Shown in pieces: positions 33,822-43,507 of a DNA stretch of 64,000 nt (its first letter is position 1; each line of letters opens with the position of its first letter). A program made the translations under genes and the position numbers. Under the pieces are notes generated by a model. The model saw only the letters and a program-made list of their open reading frames with translations, ran no database searches and was not told the DNA's origin. This DNA is from an uncultured Ruminococcus sp. (GTDB lineage Bacteria; Bacillota; Clostridia; Oscillospirales; CAG-272): assembly GCA_905202255.1 (NCBI GenBank), contig CAJKRH010000004.1, forward strand, positions 5,356-69,355, given 5' to 3'.

Positions 33822-34727
33822 TCAATATTTCCTCTCAAGCAGGTAGCTTGCCAGCTCGCAGAGTACTTTGCTTCCGGAATAGCCCGAGATTGCCGCTATT
33901 GCCGCCTCTGTTTCGCGCTTTGCATATTCGCGTGCCTTTACCACATCCATGAACGAGAGGAATGTCGTTTTGCCCTCCTTGGCGTCGGCATGCGTAGCCT
34001 TTCCGAGAAGTGCCGCATCGCCCTCAACATCGAGGATATCGTCTATTATCTGAAAAGCAAGTCCTATGCCCGTGGCATATTTTGCCGCATCATGGAGCCG
34101 CTTGTCGGAGGAGATATACAGTCCCGCCGCATGACAGCCGAGAAGCGCAGATGCTCTCATCAGCGCGCCTGTTTTCTTATCGTGCATTTTCAGGAGAAGC
34201 TTGAAATCGGGTGCCTTTTTCTCGCCGAGCAGGTCTATCTCCTGCCCGCCCATCATGCCGAGCGCACCCGCGCAGACAAGAAGCATATTTGTCGCGGAGA
34301 GCGCGGCTTTCGGCTCCACAAAGGCATTTTCCGAAGCAAGCTCATAGCCCTTTGTTATCAGCGCGTCGCCGCAGAGGAGTGCTATATCCTCGCCGTAAAC
34401 CTTATGGTTTGTCAGCTTGCCGCGCCTGTAATCATCATTATCCATGCAGGGCATATCGTCATGCACAAGCGATGACGCATGAACGCACTCTATAGCGCAG
34501 GCAAAAGGCATAGCCGAGGCGTCCATTCCGCCGAAAAGCCTGCAAAACTGCATTACGAGAAAGGCGCGTATGCGCTTTCCTCCGCCGAGCGCGCTGTAGC
34601 GCATGGATGAATAGAGCGTTTCGAGCGCCGCATCGGGCGTTTTCAGGTATTTTTCAAGCTCGGTTTCGACAGCCGCGGCATTTTCCGAAAGTAATTTTTT
34701 TATATCAGCTTCCCTGCATTTTTCCAT
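33822..34727 (-). CDS. ispA: Polyprenyl (farnesyl/geranyl) diphosphate synthase
   Basis: 301 aa. It condenses IPP with allylic diphosphates to give farnesyl diphosphate for undecaprenyl and quinone synthesis. The first Asp-rich motif is D90-DMPCMDNDD, the second DDILDVEGD (about 220), with 'GGGKRIRAFL' for substrate binding. It directly follows xseB, the standard clostridial arrangement. Confidence 0.95.
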   Translation of the reverse strand: MEKCREADIKKLLSENAAAVETELEKYLKTPDAALETLYSSMRYSALGGGKRIRAFLVMQFCRLFGGMDASAMPFACAIECVHASSLVHDDMPCMDNDDYRRGKLTNHKVYGEDIALLCGDALITKGYELASENAFVEPKAALSATNMLLVCAGALGMMGGQEIDLLGEKKAPDFKLLLKMHDKKTGALMRASALLGCHAAGLYISSDKRLHDAAKYATGIGLAFQIIDDILDVEGDAALLGKATHADAKEGKTTFLSFMDVVKAREYAKRETEAAIAAISGYSGSKVLCELASYLLERKY

Positions 34728-34752
34728 AGTATATCCTCCGTATTTTCATTCC

Positions 34753-34992
34753 TTATTCGGGTTTTGCAAAATCCTTCTCGACGAGGCTTCCTTCTTCGCC
34801 TGCCTGAAGAATCTTCACTCTCTGCTCGGCATTGTCAAGCTCACCCGTGCAGAATTTTACAAGCCCCACGCCCTCCTCGAAAAGAGCGAGCGATTCATCG
34901 AGCTTTGCACTTCCGCTTTCCATTGCGCGCACTATCTCCTCGAGCCTTGCGAGTGCCGTTTCGAATGTAATTTTCTTTTCCGTGTTTTCCAT
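34753..34992 (-). CDS. xseB: Exodeoxyribonuclease VII small subunit
   Basis: 79 aa starting MENTEKKITFETALARLEEI; AGGAG precedes the ATG at 34992, and the longer frame from 35031 lies in the xseA 3' end. 'FEEGVGLVKFC...LDNAEQRVK' is typical. It coils onto XseA to form the nuclease that degrades single-stranded DNA. Confidence 0.95.
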   Translation of the reverse strand: MENTEKKITFETALARLEEIVRAMESGSAKLDESLALFEEGVGLVKFCTGELDNAEQRVKILQAGEEGSLVEKDFAKPE

Positions 34993-34994
34993 AT

Positions 34995-36221
34995 TTATAT
35001 CTTCTCCTTTTCGTTCATCACTATGTCGCATACCGTCGCTCTGACGGTGCCGTCCGAGAGCATCAGCGATATGTCGCTTCCCTTTTCCACCTGCGCGGCA
35101 CTTCTTATCACCGTGCCGTCGGGAGCGAAAGCAGCACCGTATCCGCGCGAGAGCACGGAGAGCGGATTCATCGCGTCCAGTTTTGCCGTTTTGCCCGCCA
35201 GAGCTGACTTTTTGCGTTCCAGAAGGAATGTTATACGATTGTATAATTTATCCTCGGCAACGCCGAGAGCCATTCTTTTGTCGTCTATGAAATTGCGCGG
35301 ATCGGTGAGAGCCCGACTCTTTTTCATGCGCTCGAGCGTACTGCGCAGAAGCTCCAGCTTCTTGCCCTCGAGCAGCTCGAGCCGCGCCGTGACATTGCCG
35401 AGCTTGCGCTTCAGTTCATATCTCTCCGGCACAGCCAGTTCAGCCGCGGCGGAAGGTGTCGGCGCGCGCCTGTCGGCGGCAAAATCGCAGAGCGTGAAGT
35501 CTATCTCATGCCCGACCGCCGAGATGACGGGCAGCTCCGATGCCGCAACCTCGCGCACAAGCGCCTCGCTGTTGAAAGCCCACAAATCCTCGAGTGAGCC
35601 GCCGCCGCGCCCGATGATGATGACATTCACATTCTTCTTTTCATTGAAATACCGCAGTCCCTCTATCAACTGAGGTGCGGCGCTCTCTCCCTGCACAAGC
35701 GACGGATAAAGCACGACCTCCGCTATCGGAAAACGCCTGCCGAGTATATTTATGATATCGCGTATCGCCGCGCCCGTCGGCGAGGTGATGACACCTATGC
35801 GCATCGGATACCGCGGCAGTGGCTTCTTTTTTGCTTCATCGAAAAGCCCTTCTGCGCCGAGCTTGGCTTTGAGCTGCTCATATGCGATATAGAGCGCACC
35901 CACGCCGTCCGGCTCGAGTGTATCGACATAAATCTGATACTGACCGTCGCGAACATATGCGCTGACTCTGCCGCCGACTATCACCTTCATACCGTTTTCG
36001 GGAATGAAAGCGAGCTTTGAGGCACTCGAACGGAACATTACGGCGGCGATGCGGCTCGTCTCATCCTTGACGGTGAAATAGAAATGCCCCGATTTATGAT
36101 TGGTAAAATTCGATATCTCGCCGCGGATGAAAACACGCATCAGCGCTTCGTCCGTTTCAAGCTTCATTTTTATATATTCATTCAGTGCCGTAACGGTAAA
36201 GACCTGTCGCTCTTCCGCCAT
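34995..36221 (-). CDS. xseA: Exodeoxyribonuclease VII large subunit
   Basis: 408 aa. An OB-fold N terminus ('VFIRGEISNFTNHKSGHFYF') is followed by the catalytic domain ('RIGVITSPTGAAIRDIINIL', 'GRGGGSLEDLWAFN', 'SAVGHEIDFTLCDFAADRRA') and C-terminal coiled coils. It overlaps the upstream TsaD-like gene by one base and ends two bases before xseB. Confidence 0.97.
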   Translation of the reverse strand: MAEERQVFTVTALNEYIKMKLETDEALMRVFIRGEISNFTNHKSGHFYFTVKDETSRIAAVMFRSSASKLAFIPENGMKVIVGGRVSAYVRDGQYQIYVDTLEPDGVGALYIAYEQLKAKLGAEGLFDEAKKKPLPRYPMRIGVITSPTGAAIRDIINILGRRFPIAEVVLYPSLVQGESAAPQLIEGLRYFNEKKNVNVIIIGRGGGSLEDLWAFNSEALVREVAASELPVISAVGHEIDFTLCDFAADRRAPTPSAAAELAVPERYELKRKLGNVTARLELLEGKKLELLRSTLERMKKSRALTDPRNFIDDKRMALGVAEDKLYNRITFLLERKKSALAGKTAKLDAMNPLSVLSRGYGAAFAPDGTVIRSAAQVEKGSDISLMLSDGTVRATVCDIVMNEKEKI

Positions 36222-37144
36222 TATCTTCCCTCCTTCAGCGCTTCCAGCCCGAGATATGCCGTGCCGACGGCATTGTCGGAGGAAAGCTCGTTTTCGGCGA
36301 AATAAATATTCTCCATCTCGCCCGTAAGCCTGTCTCTTATTATATTGTCGCGCATCACGCCGCCTGCGTAAAGTATCGGCAGGCTCCGGTGTGCTTCTCT
36401 TGCGTATCTGCTCATCCCGAGTATCGTCTCGCAGACGAAATCTATCGCGTATCTCGCGATGTTTTCCGCCGCTTCGCCAGAGTTATACATCTGTATAATT
36501 TTATTCTCCGCACCCGAGAGGTTGCAGCTACCGTTTTTTATACAGGTGTGTAATTTTGTTGTTTTTCCTTGCACGGCAAGCTTTTCCAGCTCCATGCCGC
36601 AGGGAAACTTCAGCCCGAGCAGCACGCCTGCGCGGTCAATAAGCTGACCCGCGTTTATATCCAGCGTCTCGCCGACTATGGCGACATCAAAACCGACAGC
36701 TTTCCTTTTCACATGGAGAAGCTCCGTCGTGCCTCCCGAGATATGAAATGCGAGAAATTCTCTCCCGAGCGCTTCTTCGCCCGCCTCGCAACTTTTGAGC
36801 GCCGCCATGATATGCCCCGCCTGGTGGGAAAAGGCAAAGAGCGGCACGCCTGCGGCGGAAGCCGCCGCCGTCGCGGCGGCTTTGCCCGCGAGAAAGCAAG
36901 GCATATATGAGCCTTCGATATCGCGCGGCTTTTCGCTGTAGGAAACGGCATCTGTCTTTCCGATATCAAGCTCCGAAAAGAGCCGAGGAAGATTTACTGT
37001 ATGCAAAAAGAGAGCGTCGCTCTGCCGCAATCCACGCTCCCCCGTTTTTACCTCAAGTATTGTTCTCCCGTGTCGGTATCCCGTCTCGTCGGCAACCGCT
37101 ATAGATGTTGTATAGTTGCTTGTATCTATGCCGAGAACTCTCAT
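36221..37144 (-). CDS. TsaD/Kae1-family paralogue (M22-like)
   Basis: 307 aa, shorter than genuine TsaD (about 335-340). ASKHA-type motifs: 'VLGIDTSNYTTSIAV', 'FSHQAGHIMAAL' (metal-binding HxxxH retained), 'FHISGGTTELLHV', 'AGGVMRDNIIRDRL'. In many Clostridia this paralogue lies between nusB and xseA. It is probably not the t6A synthesis enzyme itself; its role is unassigned. It begins right after the nusB stop (TAAATG). Confidence 0.85.
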   Translation of the reverse strand: MRVLGIDTSNYTTSIAVADETGYRHGRTILEVKTGERGLRQSDALFLHTVNLPRLFSELDIGKTDAVSYSEKPRDIEGSYMPCFLAGKAAATAAASAAGVPLFAFSHQAGHIMAALKSCEAGEEALGREFLAFHISGGTTELLHVKRKAVGFDVAIVGETLDINAGQLIDRAGVLLGLKFPCGMELEKLAVQGKTTKLHTCIKNGSCNLSGAENKIIQMYNSGEAAENIARYAIDFVCETILGMSRYAREAHRSLPILYAGGVMRDNIIRDRLTGEMENIYFAENELSSDNAVGTAYLGLEALKEGR

Positions 37145-37612
37145 TTATTCCCCGTCCCCCGACGCCTGCGCTTCCGGAGCCGCGGTGCTCTCTTCCGCCG
37201 CTTTGTCCCTTGCCGATTTGGCTATGGCATTGAGTATACCGTTTATAAAGGAAGGCGCCTTGCTGTCGTCATAAGCCTTTGCTATCTCGACAGCCTCATT
37301 TATCGCTATCTCAACAGGAACATCCGTATAGAGCAGTTCATATGCGCACACGCGCATGACGGCAAGCGAAATTTTTGAAATTCTGCTTATTTTCCAGCCT
37401 GTCGCATTCTCCGCGATGACCGAGTCAAGCTTCTCACGGTTATTGCAGACACCGAAAAAAAGCTCCTTTGTAAATGAATCCGCCGGGAGCTCATGCTCCG
37501 AAACGGCAAGCTCCAGAAATTTTTCCGGATCTTCGTCCCTGTTTACGGAGCAGGCATATACGAGCCTGACCGCACTTTCTCTCGCCATGTGGCGAGTTAA
37601 CCTTTTTGCCAT
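37145..37612 (-). CDS. nusB: Transcription antitermination protein NusB
   Basis: 155 aa. The all-helical NusB fold ('RESAVRLVYACSVNRDEDPE', 'ISKISLAVMRVCAYELLYTD', 'VEIAINEAVEIAKAYDD') with a short Ala/Glu/Ser-rich C-terminal extension. It binds boxA RNA with S10 for rRNA antitermination. First gene of the nusB-ispA operon. Confidence 0.95.
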   Translation of the reverse strand: MAKRLTRHMARESAVRLVYACSVNRDEDPEKFLELAVSEHELPADSFTKELFFGVCNNREKLDSVIAENATGWKISRISKISLAVMRVCAYELLYTDVPVEIAINEAVEIAKAYDDSKAPSFINGILNAIAKSARDKAAEESTAAPEAQASGDGE

Positions 37613-37653
37613 ATATCTCTCCTGAAAAAAATACCTGATTTTGTCTTTCCTTT

Positions 37654-37682
37654 ATTATACACGCGAAAGAGCAAAAAGTCAA
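37654..37682 (-). promoter_or_regulatory. Promoter of the nusB operon
   Basis: Minus-strand TTGACT (37682-37677), a 17-base spacer and TATAAT (37659-37654). Confidence 0.85.
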
Positions 37683-37750
37683 TATACTACCGCCACAAAG
37701 CATGCGGTGAATTTTTTTGAAGAAAATATGAACTTTTTTTCAAAAACCCC

Positions 37751-37779
37751 TTTACAAATGCGGAAACTTGTGATATAAT
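37751..37779 (+). promoter_or_regulatory. Promoter of pyrR-uraA
   Basis: TTTACA, a 17-base spacer and TATAAT (37774-37779). Confidence 0.85.
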
Positions 37780-37811
37780 CTTTGAGAAATTTGAAAAAAC
37801 CTTTTTAATTC

Positions 37812-37912
37812 GGCACAGAGAGGTCGACAAGGGGATTATATACAGAAAGTATAGCCATATACTTTTATTATGTAAATTTGCGCCTTGCCGATTTCCGGCA
37901 AGGTTTTATTTT
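37812..37912 (+). promoter_or_regulatory. PyrR-dependent attenuator
   Basis: The leader contains CACAGAGAGGTC (37815-37826), the typical PyrR-binding loop, then an intrinsic terminator (CCTTGCC-gatttcc-GGCAAGG with a U run, 37883-37912) just before pyrR. When uridine nucleotides are abundant, PyrR should bind and favour termination. Confidence 0.82.
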
Positions 37913-37931
37913 TGCAAAAAAGGAGCGTATC

Positions 37932-38468
37932 ATGGGAAAAATTCTTTTCGATTCATCTGCCATAGAGCGTATGCTTGCACGGATAGCGCATGAAATAATC
38001 GAGAAAAACGAAAATCTCGATAAGGTCGCTCTCGTCGGCGTGCTTCGCCGCGGCGTTCCGCTTGCCGAAAGGATAGCGGAAAATATAGAGCGTTTTGAAG
38101 GAGTGAAGCTTCCCGTAGGCAAGCTCGATATCACACTCTACCGCGATGATCTCTCCGAGCTTTCCGATATGCCGAAAATCAAAGGGAACGAAATCGATTT
38201 CGATATAAACGGAAAAATAATCATCATAGTCGATGATGTCATATTTACGGGAAGAACGGTCCGCGCCGCGATAGACGCGCTCTTCGATATCGGCAGACCG
38301 AAGCGAATACAGCTTGTTTCGCTTATTGACCGCGGGCACAGAGAGCTTCCCATAAAGCCCGACTATGTAGGCAAAAATATCCCGACTTCCCTTTCCGAGA
38401 AGATAGCGCTGAAGATTCCCCCTTTCGACAGCGAAATGAGTGTGGAAATAAGCCCGCTTGACGAATGA
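37932..38468 (+). CDS. pyrR: Bifunctional pyr operon regulator/uracil phosphoribosyltransferase
   Basis: 178 aa from the ATG at 37932 (AGGAG upstream); the upstream in-frame ATG lies inside the terminator and is rejected. The PRPP-binding loop is 'IIIVDDVIFTGRTVRAAIDA', with 'LVGVLRRGVPLA' and basic 'ELPIKPDYVGKNIPTS' near the C terminus. It binds leader RNA to attenuate pyrimidine genes. Confidence 0.96.
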   Translation: MGKILFDSSAIERMLARIAHEIIEKNENLDKVALVGVLRRGVPLAERIAENIERFEGVKLPVGKLDITLYRDDLSELSDMPKIKGNEIDFDINGKIIIIVDDVIFTGRTVRAAIDALFDIGRPKRIQLVSLIDRGHRELPIKPDYVGKNIPTSLSEKIALKIPPFDSEMSVEISPLDE

Positions 38469-38518
38469 ATTTATGCGCTCTGCGCTTAAATTATAAAAAA
38501 ACCACGGAGGAAAAACAA

Positions 38519-39907
38519 ATGAAATTAATTTACGGTGTAAAAGACAAGCCGAAATTCGGGCAGACGCTCGTTTTCGCATTCCAGCAGCTGCTCGCGATTC
38601 TTGCGGCAACGATAGCTGTTCCCACCATAGTCGGTAACGGTATGTCGTCCTCGGCAGCACTCTTCGGCGCGGGCGTAGGTACGCTTGTTTATCTGCTCTT
38701 TACCAAGTTCAGAAGCCCTGTATTCGTCGGCTCTTCATTCGCATTCATCGGCCCCATGCTCTCTGCTTTCGCAGGTGCAGCTTCGGCATCGCTCGGATAT
38801 GTAGGTCTTATCCTCGGTGCGGTTTTCGCAGGTCTCGTTTATGTTGTTCTCGCAATCATAGTCAAGCTTGCAGGCGTAAACTGGATAAATAAGCTCATGC
38901 CCGCAGTAGTAATCGGTCCTACAGTCTCCATCATCGGTCTTTCGCTCGCGGGTAATGCCGTAGGCGACCTTCAGAAAGGCAATGTAACTCACATGGTCGA
39001 TGGAGCGGCAGTACAGAGCGCATCTGTTTACCTTTGCATCCTCTGTGGTCTCGTAACCCTCGCAACAGTCATCATCTGCTCTGTTTTCGGCAAGAAGATG
39101 GCAAGAATGATTCCTTTCATAATCGGTATCGTGGCAGGCTACGGTCTCGCCGCACTCTTCACGGTAATCGGTAATTTAACAGATACAGCCGCTCTTCAGA
39201 TAATAAACTTCTCCGCTTTCAAGAATATGCAGTGGTATCCCGACTTCACATTCATTGAGGCTCTCAAAGGCGTAAAGGAAATCAACGGTGCCTATGTAGC
39301 TTCCATAGCAGTGGCATATGTTCCCGTAGCACTCGTGGTATTCGCAGAGCACATCGCAGACCACAAGAACCTCTCCAGCATCATCGAGCAGGATCTGCTT
39401 GAAAACCCCGGACTTTCCAGAACTCTCCTCGGCGACGGTGTAGGCTCAATGGCAGGCGCTTTCTTCGGCGGATGCCCCAACACAACATACGGCGAATCCG
39501 TCGGTTGTGTCGCAATATCCGGCAATGCCTCCGTGGTAACGATACTTACCACCGCGATAATGGCAATAGTAGTCTCATTCTTCGCTCCCTTTGTAACCTT
39601 CCTTTCCACTATCCCCTCCTGTGTAATGGGCGGTGTGTGCATCGCACTCTACGGCTTCATCGCGGTATCGGGTCTCAAGATGCTCCAGCCTGTCGACCTC
39701 AACGATAACAGAAATCTCTTCGTGGCTTCCACTATACTCATCACAGGTATCGGCGGTCTCTCCCTCACATTCGGCAAGGTAACGATAACAACCATCGCCT
39801 GCGCTCTCATCCTCGGCATACTCGTAAATCTCCTCACAAACAGCAAGAGAGAAAACGAGCCCTGCGAGGACCTCGTAGAAGAAGAGCCGAAATGCTCAAA
39901 GAAATAA
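38519..39907 (+). CDS. uraA: NCS2-family uracil permease
   Basis: 462 aa from the ATG at 38519 (GGAGG at 38506-38510). About 14 transmembrane helices; 'QQLLAILAATIAVPTIVGNG', 'FVGSSFAFIGPM', 'FAEHIADHKNLSSI' and 'GGCPNTTYGESVGCVAI' are the NCS2 signatures with substrate-binding Glu. It is co-transcribed with pyrR, which points to uracil. Confidence 0.95.
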   Translation: MKLIYGVKDKPKFGQTLVFAFQQLLAILAATIAVPTIVGNGMSSSAALFGAGVGTLVYLLFTKFRSPVFVGSSFAFIGPMLSAFAGAASASLGYVGLILGAVFAGLVYVVLAIIVKLAGVNWINKLMPAVVIGPTVSIIGLSLAGNAVGDLQKGNVTHMVDGAAVQSASVYLCILCGLVTLATVIICSVFGKKMARMIPFIIGIVAGYGLAALFTVIGNLTDTAALQIINFSAFKNMQWYPDFTFIEALKGVKEINGAYVASIAVAYVPVALVVFAEHIADHKNLSSIIEQDLLENPGLSRTLLGDGVGSMAGAFFGGCPNTTYGESVGCVAISGNASVVTILTTAIMAIVVSFFAPFVTFLSTIPSCVMGGVCIALYGFIAVSGLKMLQPVDLNDNRNLFVASTILITGIGGLSLTFGKVTITTIACALILGILVNLLTNSKRENEPCEDLVEEEPKCSKK

Positions 39908-39921
39908 GCTGAAAAATAAAT

Positions 39922-39957
39922 AAAAATATCGGCGTCCGCAGGGACGCCGATATTTTT
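39922..39957 (+). terminator. Terminator after uraA (also faces the DUF3267 gene)
   Basis: AAAAATATCGGCGTCC-gca-GGGACGCCGATATTTTTT, perfect and symmetrical, between convergent genes. Confidence 0.92.
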
Positions 39958-39966
39958 TATTTCGTT

Positions 39967-40542
39967 TTATTTCGTGTAGAAAGTCTGCTTCGGTCCCGTA
40001 TCGCGCATGAGCGTATCTGGCGAGCGAAACTTAAAAATATATAATATCGTATCATAGAGGTCGCCTGCACATCCGCCGATATGCATGGCAAGAAGCACGG
40101 CGCAGTAAAATTTATCCCACGCGTTTGCAAAAAGGAAAGACGGAATGAGAAAAACGGGAGTGAACACGACAAAAGGTGCAAGGAGCGCTGTCATCGCCGC
40201 TTTTCTGTAGACATAGATATCGGGCACACCGCAGTACGCGACCGAAAGCGTAAAACCGAAAGTGAGCTTTCTTCCCGTTGTCAGCTTGTATGCGGCGCCG
40301 TGCGTCAGCTCGTGCAGTACGATATACAGAAGCATAGCTACGATTAAAATGATGCTGTGCAGAAAGTCGTAGTTTTCAAAATAATTCTTCGGCTTGATGA
40401 TAAGCCATGCGATGGCGATTACCGCCGCCGTTATCGCAAAGCAGGCGAGATTCATGAGAAGCACGGTTTTTCCCTTTTTCGCATCCACCGTATATGCCTC
40501 GGAGTATCCCTCGGGAAGCTCGGTTTCATAAGATTTTTTCAT
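39967..40542 (-). CDS. DUF3267 membrane metalloprotease-like protein
   Basis: 191 aa from the ATG at 40542 (AAAGGAG upstream); the longer frame from 40638 overlaps a terminator. Four transmembrane helices; the zincin-like motif HELTH (H77, E78, H81) lies at the end of helix 2, followed by 'GFTLSVAYCGVPDIYVYRKA', a typical DUF3267 pattern. Probably a membrane-embedded zinc peptidase; substrate unknown. Confidence 0.88.
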   Translation of the reverse strand: MKKSYETELPEGYSEAYTVDAKKGKTVLLMNLACFAITAAVIAIAWLIIKPKNYFENYDFLHSIILIVAMLLYIVLHELTHGAAYKLTTGRKLTFGFTLSVAYCGVPDIYVYRKAAMTALLAPFVVFTPVFLIPSFLFANAWDKFYCAVLLAMHIGGCAGDLYDTILYIFKFRSPDTLMRDTGPKQTFYTK

Positions 40543-40562
40543 GATGTTTCTCCTTTGTATAT

Positions 40563-40589
40563 GCAAAATGCCGCAATGCGGCATTTTGC
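40563..40589 (-). terminator. Terminator of tdk
   Basis: Perfect palindromic hairpin GCAAAATGCCGC-aat-GCGGCATTTTGC. Confidence 0.8.
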
Positions 40590-40595
40590 TATATG

Positions 40596-41180
40596 TTATT
40601 TTACCTTTTCGCCGCTTTTTATCGCTCTCGACCAGCATTTATGGCACATGGCTACATAGCTGTCGTTTCCGCCGATGAAAACCTGACTGCCCGATGTTAT
40701 CACATGACCATCGGAATCGATGCGCGCATTGACTATCGCCTTTGCGCCGCAGGAGCATATGGTTTTTATCTCCGTTATCGAATCGGCTATCTCGAGAAGC
40801 CGCCTGCTCCCTGGGAAAAGATGCGTCATAAAGTCTGTGCGCAGTCCGAAGCAAAGCACGGGAATATTGCGGAAATTGACTATCTCGCGCAACTCGTCTA
40901 TCTGCTCGGGCGTGAAAAACTGGCATTCGTCCGTGATTATGACATCTATCCCGCTCATTTTATCGAGCAGGGCGATGATGCTCTCCTCATGAGAGATGAT
41001 ATCCGCCTTTGCCGAGAGACCTATGCGCGAGGCGATAATCCCCGCGCCGTCGCGCGTGTCGGTCGACGGCTTTATCAGCCAGACGCGCATTCCGCGCTCT
41101 TCGTAATTGAATTTTGTTATCAGCGCGTTTGCGGATTTCGATGAACCCATCGCGCCGTATTTGAAATAAAGCTTAGCCAT
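40596..41180 (-). CDS. tdk: Thymidine kinase
   Basis: 194 aa type II thymidine kinase. P-loop 'YGAMGSSKSANAL' (the usual Gly before Lys is Ser), 'DVIITDECQFFTPEQIDEL', and a zinc lasso 'CSCGAKA...CHKCW'. It phosphorylates thymidine for salvage. It ends the GH94-tdk pair, two bases after GH94. Confidence 0.94.
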   Translation of the reverse strand: MAKLYFKYGAMGSSKSANALITKFNYEERGMRVWLIKPSTDTRDGAGIIASRIGLSAKADIISHEESIIALLDKMSGIDVIITDECQFFTPEQIDELREIVNFRNIPVLCFGLRTDFMTHLFPGSRRLLEIADSITEIKTICSCGAKAIVNARIDSDGHVITSGSQVFIGGNDSYVAMCHKCWSRAIKSGEKVK

Positions 41181-41182
41181 GA

Positions 41183-43462
41183 TTATTTCCTTCCTAGATG
41201 AACGGTAATCTTCAGTGTCTCTCCCATGGTTGCGGGAACGATATTGTTTTCATAGCTTACGGGTTTGCCGTTTATCTCCATGGCGAGAACATCGCTTCCC
41301 TCTCCGTTTCCGAGGAAAGTTATCTCATAGCGGCAGGAGCGGAATACCTTTGTTATCTTACTGCTCTTCCATGAGAGCGGCAGGCAGGGATCTATGCGCA
41401 GACCACTAAGCTCCGCGTGCAGACCGAAAACATATTCCGTTATGCTCTTGAGCATCCATGAGCTCGAAGCCGTTCTCCAGCTCTGACCGGGCGTGCCCGC
41501 GCGGTAGCCTGTTTCGGGTGCGAAATAAGAATTGAACATCGCATAAGGCTCGCCGCATTTTACGGCATAATCCATGTCTGAGGGGAGCATCTTCTTTATG
41601 CCCTCTTCCACGCGGTCGGGACGGCGGAGAATGCTGTCCACGGCAAGTTTCCATGCGGAGGGATGCAGGTAGATACCGCCGTTATCCTGAACGCCGGGCA
41701 TCTTTTCCGCCATGGAGCCGATATAGCTGTACTGATGAGAATATGCGGGATAAGCAAGGCGTATGCCGAGATCCGTCTCGAGTATCTCCTCCGCCTTGTC
41801 CATGGCACCTGCGGCGCGTTCGCCCATGCCGGCAAAAACAGACCAGAGCTGCGGGATGAGGAATATTCTTCCCTCTTCGCAGTCGGAGGCACCCATCTTT
41901 ATATCGTCATCGGTGCGGGCGTAAATATAGTAGCCGCCTTTTTCGTCCCAGCCGTATTCGTTTATGCGGCGCTCCATGATTGCGGCGCGCTCGCGCGCAA
42001 GCTTGGCATCAGCACTCTTGCCGAGCCAGTCGGCGATTTCCGCAAGCATTTTCGCGGCGCGTACCCATGCTATCGAGAGCCATACGGAAACGCCCTTGCC
42101 GCCCAGACCCGCATAGTTTACGCAGTCGTTCCAGTCGCCGCCCCATATGCGGACAAGACCATACAAACCTTGGAAATTGTAGAGATAATCCACAGAGCGG
42201 CGGATATGCTCGTAAACAGAGCCGCACGAACCGTTATTGAACTTGACTTCTTCAAGCAGAAGTTCGGGCTTGCCGAGCTCGCGGATTATCGTATGAACGG
42301 CAAATGTCATCCATACGGTATTGTCGGCAAAATTTCTGTCGGCGATATTGCCGCCTATTATCGTTCTCGGCGCATAGCCGTTTTCATACTGATAGGAAAG
42401 CACGCGCTTCATGCGCTCCCATGCGAGCGTGGGATTTATCGCGGCGAGACATTCCGTGTCGCTTGTCATATCGCGATATCCGTTGTGACGCACGCGTGCC
42501 CAGCGGCTGCCCATATCCGTGGCGTAACGGAGCCAGCCGTTGTAGAGATAATTGAGATGTTCGATAGGCGTCTCTATCTCGACATCGTGCAGGCGGAGCG
42601 CATATTTCTTCTCCATCTCGGCAAATTCGCTCGCAACGGATTCGTCAGTGGGACGGAGAATTTCATCCTCGGAGAGTGCCGCGCCGACTATATAATGAAC
42701 CGTCCTGCTCTCGCCCGCGCCGAGCGTGAGCGTATTTTCGAGAACATAGCAGAGCTTTTCGGAATTGCAGTCGCTTCCCGTACAGCCGCTTCCCTTGCGC
42801 AGAGCGACGGGATGCTGTTCGTCTCCGTAGGGACCGATGAATGCGTTTCTTCTCGCATCGAAGCCCGTCGCCTCCTCGGAGGAAGCCATATAACCCCATA
42901 CAGGACGGTTGCGCTTACTGTAGAAAGGCATATAGTATCTGCCGAAAACGGCGTTTTTCGCCTTATTGAAGCCGCCCCATGCGAGATTGTAGCCCTGCGG
43001 CTTGTAGGGGTCGTCCAGTTCTGTTTTCGCATAGGAAATGACTTTCAGCTCGCGCGCCTTATCGGAATTGTTTGTGAGCGTGACGCTCCATATCTCGTAT
43101 TTGCCCTCGTTCGGCACGAAAATGCGGACAGCGCTCTTTACATCATTATATAAAAGGGAGATGGCACTGCTTCCGTTGCTGTGAGCGCAGGAAAAATCAG
43201 TGTAGCCGTAGCCTATCGGCAGACCGAAAGCGCTCCATGAGTTCTCACCCTCGCAGATGAAAATGTTTCTGTTTGAGAGGAGCGGGATTCTTCTGCCCAT
43301 GTCGTCCTGCGCAAAACCCTCGCCGAAGCCGACCTGCGATGTGAAGGTGACATACTCGTCATTATACATATAATTATACCAGTGGCGGGGAGTCTCCGGC
43401 TCCGTTATCACAAAGGTGGAACCGTCGCCCTCGAAATGTCCGTACCATTTGTATCCGTTCAT
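41183..43462 (-). CDS. GH94-family glycoside phosphorylase
   Basis: 759 aa, like cellobiose/chitobiose phosphorylases. A beta-sandwich N-terminal domain (about 1-270; 'FVITEPETPRHWYNYMYNDE') is followed by a helical (alpha/alpha)6 domain with the catalytic Asp in 'WGGDWNDCVNYAG' and 'YCVKCGEPYAMFNSYFAPET'-like C-terminal motifs, actually reading 'CGEPYAMFNSYFAPETGYRA' here. It cleaves beta-glucosidic bonds with phosphate to give sugar-1-phosphate. The disaccharide cannot be told from sequence alone. Confidence 0.9.
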   Translation of the reverse strand: MNGYKWYGHFEGDGSTFVITEPETPRHWYNYMYNDEYVTFTSQVGFGEGFAQDDMGRRIPLLSNRNIFICEGENSWSAFGLPIGYGYTDFSCAHSNGSSAISLLYNDVKSAVRIFVPNEGKYEIWSVTLTNNSDKARELKVISYAKTELDDPYKPQGYNLAWGGFNKAKNAVFGRYYMPFYSKRNRPVWGYMASSEEATGFDARRNAFIGPYGDEQHPVALRKGSGCTGSDCNSEKLCYVLENTLTLGAGESRTVHYIVGAALSEDEILRPTDESVASEFAEMEKKYALRLHDVEIETPIEHLNYLYNGWLRYATDMGSRWARVRHNGYRDMTSDTECLAAINPTLAWERMKRVLSYQYENGYAPRTIIGGNIADRNFADNTVWMTFAVHTIIRELGKPELLLEEVKFNNGSCGSVYEHIRRSVDYLYNFQGLYGLVRIWGGDWNDCVNYAGLGGKGVSVWLSIAWVRAAKMLAEIADWLGKSADAKLARERAAIMERRINEYGWDEKGGYYIYARTDDDIKMGASDCEEGRIFLIPQLWSVFAGMGERAAGAMDKAEEILETDLGIRLAYPAYSHQYSYIGSMAEKMPGVQDNGGIYLHPSAWKLAVDSILRRPDRVEEGIKKMLPSDMDYAVKCGEPYAMFNSYFAPETGYRAGTPGQSWRTASSSWMLKSITEYVFGLHAELSGLRIDPCLPLSWKSSKITKVFRSCRYEITFLGNGEGSDVLAMEINGKPVSYENNIVPATMGETLKITVHLGRK

Positions 43463-43507
43463 AAGAAAAAATCTCCTGTGAAATTATTTTTTTGGCTTAA
43501 TACATTC

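Noticed and set aside
36221..37144. Genuine TsaD (t6A synthesis).
   Set aside because: It is about 30 residues shorter and lies in the nusB-xseA context typical of a distinct clostridial paralogue.
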